Positions 39,144 through 47,744 of a DNA stretch of 64,000 nucleotides are shown here, piece after piece. The notes under the pieces were generated by a model. It made no database searches. It had not been told where the DNA came from and worked only from the letters and a program-made list of their open reading frames with translations. Each line of letters begins with the position of its first letter. Positions within the stretch are counted from its first letter, which is position 1. Origin of the DNA: Myxococcales bacterium (GTDB lineage: Bacteria; Myxococcota_A; Polyangia; Haliangiales; Haliangiaceae); NCBI GenBank assembly GCA_028287135.1, contig JAQBQE010000022.1:1-64000 (forward strand), written 5' to 3'. A program made the position numbers and the translations under genes.

Positions 39144-40268
39144 CTATACCGCGGCCGGATAGGTCCCGAGGACTCGCAGCTCGGTGGTCAGCGGGCGGAT
39201 GTCGTCGAGTGCGGCGTGGAACGGCTCGCTCGCCGAGTGCCCGAGTACGTCGGCGTAGAACCGGTACGTGAACGGTGCATCCGGGATCGGCCGCGACTCG
39301 ATCTTCGTCAGCGACAGTCCGCGCGCAGCGAACCGCATCAAGATCTCGCCGAGCGCACCCGGCCGGTCCGCGAGCGCGAGCACGAGCGAGGTCTTCGCGG
39401 CGGTCGTCTCGCTGAGCGGCGCAGGCCGCAGCGCGATCTCGACGAACCGCGTCGCGTTCCCCGACGCCGACTGGATGCCAGTCGCCAGGATCTCGAGGCC
39501 GTAGCGCTTCGCCGCCGCCGCACTCGCGATCGCGGCGAACGTTCGATCGCCGAGCTCTGCGACCCGGCGCGCCGACCCCGCGGTATCGATCTCGGCGCGT
39601 GGCGACAGCTGTGGATGCGCGGCGAAGAAGTCCTGACACTGCGCGAGCGCCTGCGGATGTGACATCACCACGCGGAGCGACTCGAGCGGGACGCCGGGCA
39701 GCGCCATCAGGCAATGCTCGATCGCGCTGACCACCTCGCCGGTGATGTGCAGCGAGCCATGGAGCAGCAGATCGTAGGTCTCGTTGATGCTGCCCGCCGT
39801 CGTGTTCTCGATCGGCAGCAGCGCGAGATCCGCGATGCCCGCGAGCACACTGTCGGCGGCGCCGCGAAACGTGTCGTGACCGGTGAGCAGCGCGCCGCCC
39901 GATCGGCCCGCATACCGGCGCTGGGCCGCGAGGTGGCTGTAGCTGCCCTCGACTCCCTGATAGGCGATCCGCAGCGGGACGTCCTCCCGGTTGCGCACGG
40001 TCGCCTCCTGGTGCGCGACCGACATGTCCATGACGACCCGGTACATCCGTTCGACCTGGTGGGGATCGAGGCCCGCCTCGGTCGCGAGCGCGCGCAGCCG
40101 CTGCAGGAGGTGCTCCTCTCGCTCGCGGTCGCGAAACGGGCTTGCGCTCGTCAGCTTGGCGGACGCGACGTCCTCGACGATCATCTGCCGCTCGGCGAGC
40201 AGCCGGATGATCTGCCGATCGACGGCCTCGATGCGATCACGGAGGGACGAGAGATCAGGAGCCGCCAT
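39144..40268 (-). CDS. pheA: Bifunctional chorismate mutase/prephenate dehydratase (P-protein)
   Basis: The 374-residue product has three domains. An AroQ chorismate mutase (about 1-85, LRDRIEAVDRQIIRLLAER) is followed by prephenate dehydratase (about 100-285) with AYQGVEGSYSH, LPIENTTAGSI and the TRF catalytic motif in NATRFVEI. A C-terminal ACT domain (about 295-374) carries ESRP, the phenylalanine-binding motif. It turns chorismate into prephenate and then phenylpyruvate for phenylalanine synthesis, with feedback control by Phe. Length and domain order match the family. It is divergent from a small gene starting 25 bases away. Confidence 0.95.
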   Translation of the reverse strand: MAAPDLSSLRDRIEAVDRQIIRLLAERQMIVEDVASAKLTSASPFRDREREEHLLQRLRALATEAGLDPHQVERMYRVVMDMSVAHQEATVRNREDVPLRIAYQGVEGSYSHLAAQRRYAGRSGGALLTGHDTFRGAADSVLAGIADLALLPIENTTAGSINETYDLLLHGSLHITGEVVSAIEHCLMALPGVPLESLRVVMSHPQALAQCQDFFAAHPQLSPRAEIDTAGSARRVAELGDRTFAAIASAAAAKRYGLEILATGIQSASGNATRFVEIALRPAPLSETTAAKTSLVLALADRPGALGEILMRFAARGLSLTKIESRPIPDAPFTYRFYADVLGHSASEPFHAALDDIRPLTTELRVLGTYPAAV

Positions 40269-40293
40269 GCCGACACTGTACTAAGCTCCAGAG

Positions 40294-40602
40294 GTGAAAG
40301 AGCCTCCTGGCAAGCCCGAGCTGATGCGGACGCCTCCCGAGGAGGTCTCGCGCGCCGACGAGCCACCGGTCGTCGCCCGGCTCGTGGTCGAGATCCGTAG
40401 TGACGGATCGCGCACGATCGCCCGCGGCGCCCTCGAGGATGTCGTCAACGGTGCCCGCACCACGATCGAGGCCCGAGGTGAGTCGCCCCTCCAGCTCGCT
40501 CTCGCGCTGGCGCGAGCCCTCACGCAGCTACCGCGCCTCGGCGCACGGTCCGCCGTGCGGGGATTACTCACCCGGCGGCGGGACCGATCGTCTGATCGCT
40601 GA
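40294..40602 (+). CDS. Small hypothetical protein, Arg/Ala-rich
   Basis: This 102-residue protein is not recognised. It has no membrane segment or motif. The first thirty residues are acidic and Pro-rich; a centre (VARLVVEIRSDGSRTIARGALEDVV) with alternating strands suggests a small alpha/beta fold, and the end is basic (LLTRRRDRSSDR). GTG 40294 is the start used; ATG 40324 is an alternative without a ribosome site. It starts 25 bases from the divergent pheA. The reality of the gene is supported by codon bias but not by a known family. Confidence 0.5.
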   Translation: MKEPPGKPELMRTPPEEVSRADEPPVVARLVVEIRSDGSRTIARGALEDVVNGARTTIEARGESPLQLALALARALTQLPRLGARSAVRGLLTRRRDRSSDR

Positions 40603-40640
40603 GACTTGGCGAGGCATGCGACCTGCAGCCTGAGCGACCC

Positions 40641-40907
40641 ATGATGGACGCTCGCTGGTCGACCCTGAAGCAGATCCTCATCGACGCAGGGTGGGTATGG
40701 CGTGACGATTCGCTCTACGCCCCTCACGAGACGATGTGGTTCACGACGTCGACCGAGGAGCCTAACTTCGCTCAGTTCCGCGACCGGATGACCGAGGCAG
40801 CGCGGACGACCCACGAGATCGACGACGAGGAAGTCGACCATCACGCACTCCACGAAGATTTGGTCTCGCTGGTCGCGGCGCTCGACGTGATCCTCGACGG
40901 GAACTAG
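40641..40907 (+). CDS. Small hypothetical protein, acidic
   Basis: This 88-residue cytoplasmic protein is not recognised. It contains an aromatic N-terminal part (WSTLKQILIDAGWVWRDDSLYAP) and an acidic His-containing helix (EIDDEEVDHHALHEDLVSLV). It lies 38 bases after the preceding small gene and 76 before the next, all on the plus strand. ATG 40641 or ATG 40644 may be the start. Composition is normal for the genome, so it is probably a real gene without a known family. Confidence 0.65.
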   Translation: MMDARWSTLKQILIDAGWVWRDDSLYAPHETMWFTTSTEEPNFAQFRDRMTEAARTTHEIDDEEVDHHALHEDLVSLVAALDVILDGN

Positions 40908-40983
40908 GCGCACGGCAGCATTGCCTCCTGCGCCGTGGACGCGCAGATCCTGCTGCGTCAGACCCCGTTGCTAGGGTCGCACC

Positions 40984-41370
40984 ATGGAGATTGTCCCGGG
41001 CGCTGCGCAGCAGATCTGTGACCAGGCCGAGGCGTGCGCACACGGTGATCAACGTACGGCGCTCGCCATGCTGCTCGGTGCGTACATCGAGATGGCGAGC
41101 CGCCTGGTGGTCTCCGAGCAGCCGTCGGATCGGTGGTTGCTCGCGATGGCCGCGTACTGTCAGGCCGGTACGGACAAGCTGCGCGACGGCGCCGAGTTCT
41201 ATGCGCGTGGCCACCGGACGTCAGACGACGACCAGAGCAGTTACCTCGGGCAGCTCGCGGGTGCGCAGCAGGCCGGCGCGACGTTCGCCCAGCACCTGCA
41301 GGATCGGTTCGATGCGGTCGGGCTCGTCGAGATGACCGAGATCGACGTCGACGCAAACCTCGTCGCGTAG
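40984..41370 (+). CDS. Small hypothetical protein, helical
   Basis: This 128-residue cytoplasmic protein is not recognised. Most of it is predicted helical by eye (AQQICDQAEACAHGDQRTALAML, RWLLAMAAYCQAGTDKLRDGAEFYARG), possibly a TPR-like or four-helix fold. An AGGG sequence eight bases upstream supports ATG 40984. It is the last of three small plus-strand genes and converges on the second TamB gene, 5 bases from its stop. Confidence 0.7.
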   Translation: MEIVPGAAQQICDQAEACAHGDQRTALAMLLGAYIEMASRLVVSEQPSDRWLLAMAAYCQAGTDKLRDGAEFYARGHRTSDDDQSSYLGQLAGAQQAGATFAQHLQDRFDAVGLVEMTEIDVDANLVA

Positions 41371-41375
41371 TCAGG

Positions 41376-44300
41376 TCACCAGCGGCGGCGCCACAGCAGA
41401 TCGACACCGAAGATCGCGCGGTTTCCGCCGGTCGCTTCGACCGTGCGATTGGGCTTCCAGATGTACTCGAGCTTGCCCTCGGCGGCGTTCTCGTCGGGTC
41501 GCGGAGCGATCCGCTGCTCGCCGGAGACGTAGAGCTTCTTGGTCACCCACCTGCCGGCGGAGCACGAGGCCGAGCTCTGCCCTGCGCTCGGACGGCATGC
41601 GAACTGGAGCTGCAGGCTCGAGATGAACGGCACCCGCTTGAGGAGCTTGCCGAACGCGGTCGACGCGATCGCAGCGCCCAGCCCTGCGGCTGCCTCCGCC
41701 GTCTGCTTCGATGGATCGCCACCCGGTGCACCACCGAGGAAGAATCCGAGCAGCTGGCCCTGCGTGTAGACACCGGGCTCGCTGGTGAATTCCGGCTCGA
41801 GCGTATCGATCGCACTGATCCGGCTGGCGAACCGGACGAACGTCGTGACCTCGGGGAAGTCGTGCGCGATCTTGAGATCGAAGCGCGCGTCCGGGGTGCC
41901 GTCGAAGGTGACGCGCCCGTATTCGACGCGATAGCGATGCCCGGTGATCTCCACGGTGCCGCGCTCGACCGTGATCTCGCCATCGAGTCCGACGGTCTCG
42001 CCGACCGCGACCTGGACGTTGCCCGCGATCAACGAGTCGACCTGGAACTCGGGCATCGACACGGTCGTCGGCTCGATCTCGATCTCGGCGATCAACCACG
42101 GTCGTTCGGGTGCTTGCTGCGGCCGCTTGGCGAGGGGCACGGCGCGATCGACGAAGATCAGATCCTCGGGTGCGGCGGCATCGAGCAGAGCCACGCCGGT
42201 CTGCGTCGGCACGACGATCGACGCGCGCGAGATCTTCGCCTTGCCACTCCACGTCAGACCCGCGCGCGTGAACTCGCCGTAGAACCGGCCATTGACCACC
42301 GGCTGGAGCGCCCCGATCGGCGACAACTTGGTGATCTCCGCGTTGACCGTGGCCTGTTCGCCGGCGGTCGAGGCGACCTGCGCCTTGATCGAACCACCGC
42401 CGATCTTGCCGTCGAGCTTCGCGACCAGGCCCTTGTCGTCGATCGTGACGAGGACGTCGGCGGCGCGCAACGTTCCGAGGGTCGGCGTCAACGGAACGCG
42501 TCCGCCGATCACGTGAAGCGTGCCGCGGACATTCGCAAGCCGCGCATCGAGACCACGGACGGTCAGGTCCGCATCGACCTTGCCGCTCGCACCGACCAGT
42601 GCGCCGGGCAGGAACACGACGATCGGCGCGAGATCGAACGCGGCGATCTTGATCGTCGCGACCACGGACGTCAGCCGGTCCGGACGACCACTGACGTCGA
42701 CCAGCAGCGTGCCCTTGCCGGACTCGGTACCGGTGATGTGCACCTTGCCTGCCGTGCCGTCCCAGCTCCCATCCACGTGCAACGCCTCGAGCACCGGCGC
42801 CGGCCTGCCCGCGAGCCGCGGCCGGATCTTGACGTTCTCGACATCGACGACGGCAATCCCCGTCGGGCGAGCGATCGTTCCACCGACCTTCACGCTGCCG
42901 GCGATCGTGCCGCTCAGGACCTCGGTCCTGCCGAAGATCGCGAGGACGTCGCGGACCGCGACCTGCGGAATCGTCAGCGTCCCTGCGATCGGCGAGCCCA
43001 GGCCTGCACGCGGATCCGCGATCCACTGCGTGATCGTCACCGGCGAGCGAGCGTCGGGAAGATCGAGCAGGGTCAGCGGGCCGCTGCCGACGCGAAGCGT
43101 GCCGCGCGTCCCGGTTCCATCGATGTGGCCGGCGACGGCGACGTCGAGCTCGCGCTGCAACAGGCCGCCGCGGATCTTGGTCACGGCCAGCGTGAGATCG
43201 GCGGACGATCCTCCCGCACCGACGACGAGCTCGACGCTGGCGCGCCCGTGGTACGGCAGATCGATGCCGAGGCTCGCGAGCAGGCGCGCGTCGACGGCGA
43301 CGTCGGCCGCGGTCACGGTGGCCCGCTGGACCACGTTGGTCCCGAGCGCCTGCCATGAGGCCGGATCGAACACGCGATCGGGGATCTTGAGCCGTGCGAG
43401 CACCTCGGCGGCACCGAGTGCACCGACGCGCGCCTTCGCCGTGACATCGACGAACCCGACATCGGTGAGCGCGAGCGTGATGTCCGCGTCCGCATCGCCT
43501 GCGAGCGTCGGCACCCCGCGCACCGAGAGCGAGCCGCTCGGCACGCCACCGCGAATCTCGAGCGTTCCGTCCGCGATGCCCGCGCTCCGCTGATCCGTCA
43601 GCGCCGCGAGATCGAGGCGATCGATCCCGATCGTGACGACCCGGAGGTCCGAGCGCTGCACGCGCATCCACGCCTCCGCATCGGTCAGATCGCGAGGACC
43701 GTCGACCTCGATCCCGATCCGCGCCGCACCGAGCTCGGCATTCGCGAGCCGACCATCGAACCGGACGCGGCGACCGTCGACCACGAACGTGGCCTCGCCA
43801 TCGATCGCCAGCGTATCGGCGGCCACCGAGAACCCGTTCGCGGTCACCGTGCCCGAGCCCGCCCACTTCGTTCCCGTCCGCGTGATCGACAGCTGGCCGT
43901 TCGCGGTGCCGCGGTAGGCTGGATCGATCGCGGAGGCCGGGACCTCGCGGGCGTCGATGGTGGCGGTCAAGGTGTCAGCGAGCCGACCGACCGTGGCATC
44001 GACGGTGATCCGGCCCTTCCCCTTCATGCCGGTCGGCGCGGTGCGAACCTCGCGGATCGTGATCTCGCGGTCGTCCATCCGCACGGTTCCGCCGGTGCCC
44101 GAGAATTCACCCTTCGGCATATGGATCCGGTGATCGCCGAGCGCGACGGTGATCACCTCACCCGGCGTGACGATCGCGTCCGCGTCGATGATCACGGGGG
44201 CCAGCGCGAGCCGCACTCGACCGGTCACGGCGATCGTGCCGTCCGCACGCGGCCGCGCGTCGAGCGTGATCGCGCCGATCGGCGTGCCGTCATTGACCAC

Positions 44301-45806
44301 ACCTCCGAGCTCGGCGTGCGCAGAGCCCCGCACCTCGCGGCCCTTGGTCCCCGGCGACAGGTGGAGCGCGAACCGCGACGCGAGCGACGCGATCCGGGCA
44401 TCCGCGTAGACGATCCGGGTCCCGCGGATCTGCCCGCTGATGTCGAGCGCATCGAGCGCACCGTCGACCACGGCCTCGATCGCGACGTTGCCGACGATCG
44501 GCGCCATCCCCCCGCTCGCAGCGTCCGGGTCCTGGCTGGTCGCTCCGATCAGCGTACGCTCGATCGTCACCTGCGCGGGATCGATGCGCACCGCGCCGAG
44601 CACCGCGATCGTCGACGGGCCGGCGGCGGCGCCGAGCATCAAGAGGTTCGCGCGGCCGGTCTCTGCCGCCGCATCGAACTGCCCATCGAAGGCGACGAGC
44701 GCATGTCCCACGATCGCGCCGCTGTCGTCCGCGCGGCTCGCCTGGACGGTCGGGGCACGCGTGCCGACGGTGACCGAGAGCTCCTCGGGAAGCACCACGG
44801 TGCCGGTCGCGATCACGGTGCCGCGGGCGAACGTGCCGTCGGTGACGAACGCGACGACCGCGTCGCCGTGGCCCTGGACGTGCGCATCGCTGAGCTTCCC
44901 GAAATCGAGGCCGCGTGCGCCGATCACGCCTCGCGCGGTTCCCGCGAGGACATCGGCGAGCACGGCGCCATCGATCGACGTCGCACCGAGCCGACCCGCG
45001 ATCACGACCCGCGGGCCGGCGGTGACGTCGAGGGTCGCGACCACATCACCCGGGACGGTCACGCCGGGCGCGAGCTGCGCGATCGCCGATGACGTCGCGT
45101 TGACGGTCACCCGGCCGGTGAGCTGATCGAGATTGACGGTGTTCGCGAACACCGACGCGTCGCCCACGGCGAGCCGCGCAAACGGCACGGTGATCTCGGT
45201 GCCGACCCGGATCCCTGCCACCGCGGCGACCGCAACACCGCGCTCCTGCCAGCGCGCAGACAGGGCTGCGGTCACATTGGCGAAGTCCCCGGGCAGCACG
45301 TACGCCGACGCGTTCGCGGATCCCTGATCGAGCGAGACCAGCCCCTGGGGCGTGAGCGCGGTCGCCCGGAGGTTACTCACCTCGATGTGAGGCACCTCGA
45401 CGGTCCATCCCGTCTTGTTCGGTGGCGGGACCACCGGCGGCGGGCCCTGCGGCCTGTACGTCACGAGCACGTCGTCGACGGTCACCCGGTCGATGTGCGC
45501 GGTCTTGAGCAGCAGTGGCCACAGCGAGAGCTCGATCTCGATCGTCGCGACCTTCACGAGCGGCTCGCGATCGAGCGCCGAGATCTCGACATCGCGAACG
45601 GTCAACGTACCGAACACGCTGCCCTCGAGCGAGCCGACGCGCGCGCCACCCGGGAACATCTCGACGAGCGTTGCCTCGATCTGCTGGCGGATCTGATCAC
45701 GGCCCCAGTCGGTGTGCACGATGATCAGCGCGGCGATGATCGCGACGACCAGGAGCGCGAGCGCTCCCAGCACGATCCGCCGGAGCCAGCGCAGAGGACG
45801 CTTCAT
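41376..45806 (-). CDS. TamB-like translocation/assembly protein, copy 2
   Basis: This is a 1476-residue AsmA/TamB-type protein. One N-terminal helix (VLGALALLVVAIIAALIIVHTD) anchors it in the inner membrane. A very long periplasmic beta-taco region follows, recognisable by repeated short strands and by paired GxxxG/T-x-x-V-D patterns. The C-terminal TamB domain (DUF490) contains LGGAPGGDPSKQTAEAAAGLG and ends in GVDLLWRRRW, with the aromatic end seen in the family. It would span the periplasm and feed lipid or outer-membrane proteins to its Omp85 partner. The ATG overlaps the stop of the preceding Omp85 gene by one base (TGATG), which argues for a pair acting together. Confidence 0.88.
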   Translation of the reverse strand: MKRPLRWLRRIVLGALALLVVAIIAALIIVHTDWGRDQIRQQIEATLVEMFPGGARVGSLEGSVFGTLTVRDVEISALDREPLVKVATIEIELSLWPLLLKTAHIDRVTVDDVLVTYRPQGPPPVVPPPNKTGWTVEVPHIEVSNLRATALTPQGLVSLDQGSANASAYVLPGDFANVTAALSARWQERGVAVAAVAGIRVGTEITVPFARLAVGDASVFANTVNLDQLTGRVTVNATSSAIAQLAPGVTVPGDVVATLDVTAGPRVVIAGRLGATSIDGAVLADVLAGTARGVIGARGLDFGKLSDAHVQGHGDAVVAFVTDGTFARGTVIATGTVVLPEELSVTVGTRAPTVQASRADDSGAIVGHALVAFDGQFDAAAETGRANLLMLGAAAGPSTIAVLGAVRIDPAQVTIERTLIGATSQDPDAASGGMAPIVGNVAIEAVVDGALDALDISGQIRGTRIVYADARIASLASRFALHLSPGTKGREVRGSAHAELGGVVNDGTPIGAITLDARPRADGTIAVTGRVRLALAPVIIDADAIVTPGEVITVALGDHRIHMPKGEFSGTGGTVRMDDREITIREVRTAPTGMKGKGRITVDATVGRLADTLTATIDAREVPASAIDPAYRGTANGQLSITRTGTKWAGSGTVTANGFSVAADTLAIDGEATFVVDGRRVRFDGRLANAELGAARIGIEVDGPRDLTDAEAWMRVQRSDLRVVTIGIDRLDLAALTDQRSAGIADGTLEIRGGVPSGSLSVRGVPTLAGDADADITLALTDVGFVDVTAKARVGALGAAEVLARLKIPDRVFDPASWQALGTNVVQRATVTAADVAVDARLLASLGIDLPYHGRASVELVVGAGGSSADLTLAVTKIRGGLLQRELDVAVAGHIDGTGTRGTLRVGSGPLTLLDLPDARSPVTITQWIADPRAGLGSPIAGTLTIPQVAVRDVLAIFGRTEVLSGTIAGSVKVGGTIARPTGIAVVDVENVKIRPRLAGRPAPVLEALHVDGSWDGTAGKVHITGTESGKGTLLVDVSGRPDRLTSVVATIKIAAFDLAPIVVFLPGALVGASGKVDADLTVRGLDARLANVRGTLHVIGGRVPLTPTLGTLRAADVLVTIDDKGLVAKLDGKIGGGSIKAQVASTAGEQATVNAEITKLSPIGALQPVVNGRFYGEFTRAGLTWSGKAKISRASIVVPTQTGVALLDAAAPEDLIFVDRAVPLAKRPQQAPERPWLIAEIEIEPTTVSMPEFQVDSLIAGNVQVAVGETVGLDGEITVERGTVEITGHRYRVEYGRVTFDGTPDARFDLKIAHDFPEVTTFVRFASRISAIDTLEPEFTSEPGVYTQGQLLGFFLGGAPGGDPSKQTAEAAAGLGAAIASTAFGKLLKRVPFISSLQLQFACRPSAGQSSASCSAGRWVTKKLYVSGEQRIAPRPDENAAEGKLEYIWKPNRTVEATGGNRAIFGVDLLWRRRW

Positions 45807-47692
45807 CAGTACGTCTCTCCGACGGAGATGAACCATTCCAACTTCTCTCGGAACCCCATCCCGGGGCTCGGCTCGCCGGCGCCCGTGCGATTGAGCCGAT
45901 ATCCGATGTCGAACCGCACCTTTAGCCCGCCGAGCTGGAGGAACAGGCCCGCCCCGGTCGCCCAGTGCAGGTGCGCTGGATCGAGGTCCTGGCGGCGGCG
46001 GACGACGTCGCCGCCGTCGAGGAAGACGGTGGTTCCGTAGGGCGCGTCGTAGACCTCGCCAAGCGGGATCCGTAGCTCGATTCCGGTCTCGATCAAGCCG
46101 GTTCCGCCGACCACGCGCTGCGTGGGCTTGTCGTCGAAGATCGCCGCCACCGTGGGCGACAGCCGGCGATCGGCAAACCCGCGGTGATTGCTCGCGCCAC
46201 CGGAGTAGTAGCGCTCGGTCACCGGGATGTCGCCGAACAGCAGGCCCACGCGGAGGCGCCCCGCGAGCACGACCGCGGCGCTGAGCGGGACATAGCCCCG
46301 GACCTCCGACGTCAGCTGGGTGTACGTCATCGCGCCCGCGGCATACGGCCCACCCTGGGTCAGGCGCAGCGATGCGAAGGCTCCCTTGTGCGGCGACTGC
46401 GCGTTGTCACGGAGCTCGGCGTCGAGCGAGAGCTCGAACGCGCCGCGCCGCTGAGCCTCGTCGAGGTTGAGCGCGGCTGCCTCGGTCGGAACCACGAGGA
46501 CGTCGTCGAACACGAGATACTCGAGCAACCAGCCCACGCGACCGGTCAACCACGGCAACCCGAGCGGGGAGCTGAGACCCGCGCGGAACCTCGGACCGAT
46601 CGTCTTGTAGGCTTCGAGGGTCAGGTAGTCGGCGCTGAGCTCGAGCTGACCTTGCACGCGCGGCCGGAACAGATCGATCCGGGTCGCGGTCGCGAGTGCG
46701 CGGATCTTGGGCTGGAGATCGCGGAAGCTCTCGCCGTGAACGTGGGTGACAGCGGGCCGCAGATCCGCGGCGAGCGTCCACAGCGGCGCATGGCGAGGGA
46801 CCACGCTGATCCCTCCGCGCAGCCGAAACTCGAGGCTGACCGGATCGTAGCCGGCGCCAAACCCGCCGCGCACCTCACGCAACGTGCCGAGCGTCACCGA
46901 GATCTTGACCGGAACGACCGTGCCGGCAGAGCGGTCTGGGTCGATCCGCACCGTCGAGAACCGCGCCATCTCGTAGATCGCGCGCTGCGACCCGGCGATC
47001 GCATTGGCCGAGTAGGGATCGCCTTCGCGGAAGGCGAGTCGGCCGATGATCGCGTCGGCAAGCTCGCCCTCGGCGCCGCCGATCGAGATCGGCCCGAACG
47101 TGGCGCGGTCTCCCGGCGTGATCTCGAAGCGGACCGTGGCGACGCCCTGCGCACGGTCCGCGAGCACCGCGGCATCGATCACCGCGTTGGGATAGCCGGC
47201 GTTCTGGACCAGCGTGATCATCGGCTGCTTCGCCGCATCGAACGCTTCGTACTCGAACGGGCCCTTGTCGCGCAGCCCGATCAGCCCGCGCGCCGTCGCC
47301 GGGCTGACCTCGGCGGGCAACCCGCGAATCTCGACCTGGGTCGTCGATCGCCGGCCTTCGACGACCTTGAAGATCACCGTCTGCGCGGTCGTGCCGTTGA
47401 CCGGCTTGGTCTCGACGCGCGGCTTGACCGTGACGTCGAAATATCCACGGCGGAGGTACGCGGCGCGGATGCGTTCGGTATCGACGCTGAGCTGATACGG
47501 GTCGACGGCGCGTCCCCCGACGAGCGTGCGGTTCAGTTGCAGCCCGGGGACCAGGTCGTCGCGGTCGAACGCGCGGCTGCCCTCGATCTGGATCGCGGAC
47601 AGCCATTCGTCGCCTGGCTTGTGCACACGGGGCGGCGGTCCGCAGCCGACGAGGGCCGCGACGAGCACACAGACCACCGCCGAAATTCGCAC
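45806..47692 (-). CDS. Omp85-family outer membrane protein with lipobox, copy 2
   Basis: This 628-residue protein is of the BamA/TamA type. POTRA-like repeats (IQIEGSRAFDRDDLVPGLQ, EIRGLPAEVSP) precede a C-terminal 16-strand barrel, with the Omp85 loop motif HRGF in GGASNHRGFADR and a C-terminal aromatic (SVGETY). Unusually, it begins with a lipoprotein signal (MRISAVVCVLVAALVGC, lipid Cys17). BamA and TamA have ordinary signal peptides. GTG 47692 was chosen because it precedes this signal; the frame extends further but has no start context. The paired TamB gene overlaps its stop by one base. It follows the first TamB gene after 52 bases. Confidence 0.88.
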   Translation of the reverse strand: MRISAVVCVLVAALVGCGPPPRVHKPGDEWLSAIQIEGSRAFDRDDLVPGLQLNRTLVGGRAVDPYQLSVDTERIRAAYLRRGYFDVTVKPRVETKPVNGTTAQTVIFKVVEGRRSTTQVEIRGLPAEVSPATARGLIGLRDKGPFEYEAFDAAKQPMITLVQNAGYPNAVIDAAVLADRAQGVATVRFEITPGDRATFGPISIGGAEGELADAIIGRLAFREGDPYSANAIAGSQRAIYEMARFSTVRIDPDRSAGTVVPVKISVTLGTLREVRGGFGAGYDPVSLEFRLRGGISVVPRHAPLWTLAADLRPAVTHVHGESFRDLQPKIRALATATRIDLFRPRVQGQLELSADYLTLEAYKTIGPRFRAGLSSPLGLPWLTGRVGWLLEYLVFDDVLVVPTEAAALNLDEAQRRGAFELSLDAELRDNAQSPHKGAFASLRLTQGGPYAAGAMTYTQLTSEVRGYVPLSAAVVLAGRLRVGLLFGDIPVTERYYSGGASNHRGFADRRLSPTVAAIFDDKPTQRVVGGTGLIETGIELRIPLGEVYDAPYGTTVFLDGGDVVRRRQDLDPAHLHWATGAGLFLQLGGLKVRFDIGYRLNRTGAGEPSPGMGFREKLEWFISVGETY

Positions 47693-47744
47693 GCGGACGG
47701 GATGCTCTCGTCCGCGGCAGATCCGCGCAAGCTCTTGTTTACGT

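Noticed and set aside
40908..40983. GGCGCA...TGCGCC inverted repeat between small genes considered as terminator
   Set aside because: The loop is about 19 bases and no T tract follows; too weak to call.
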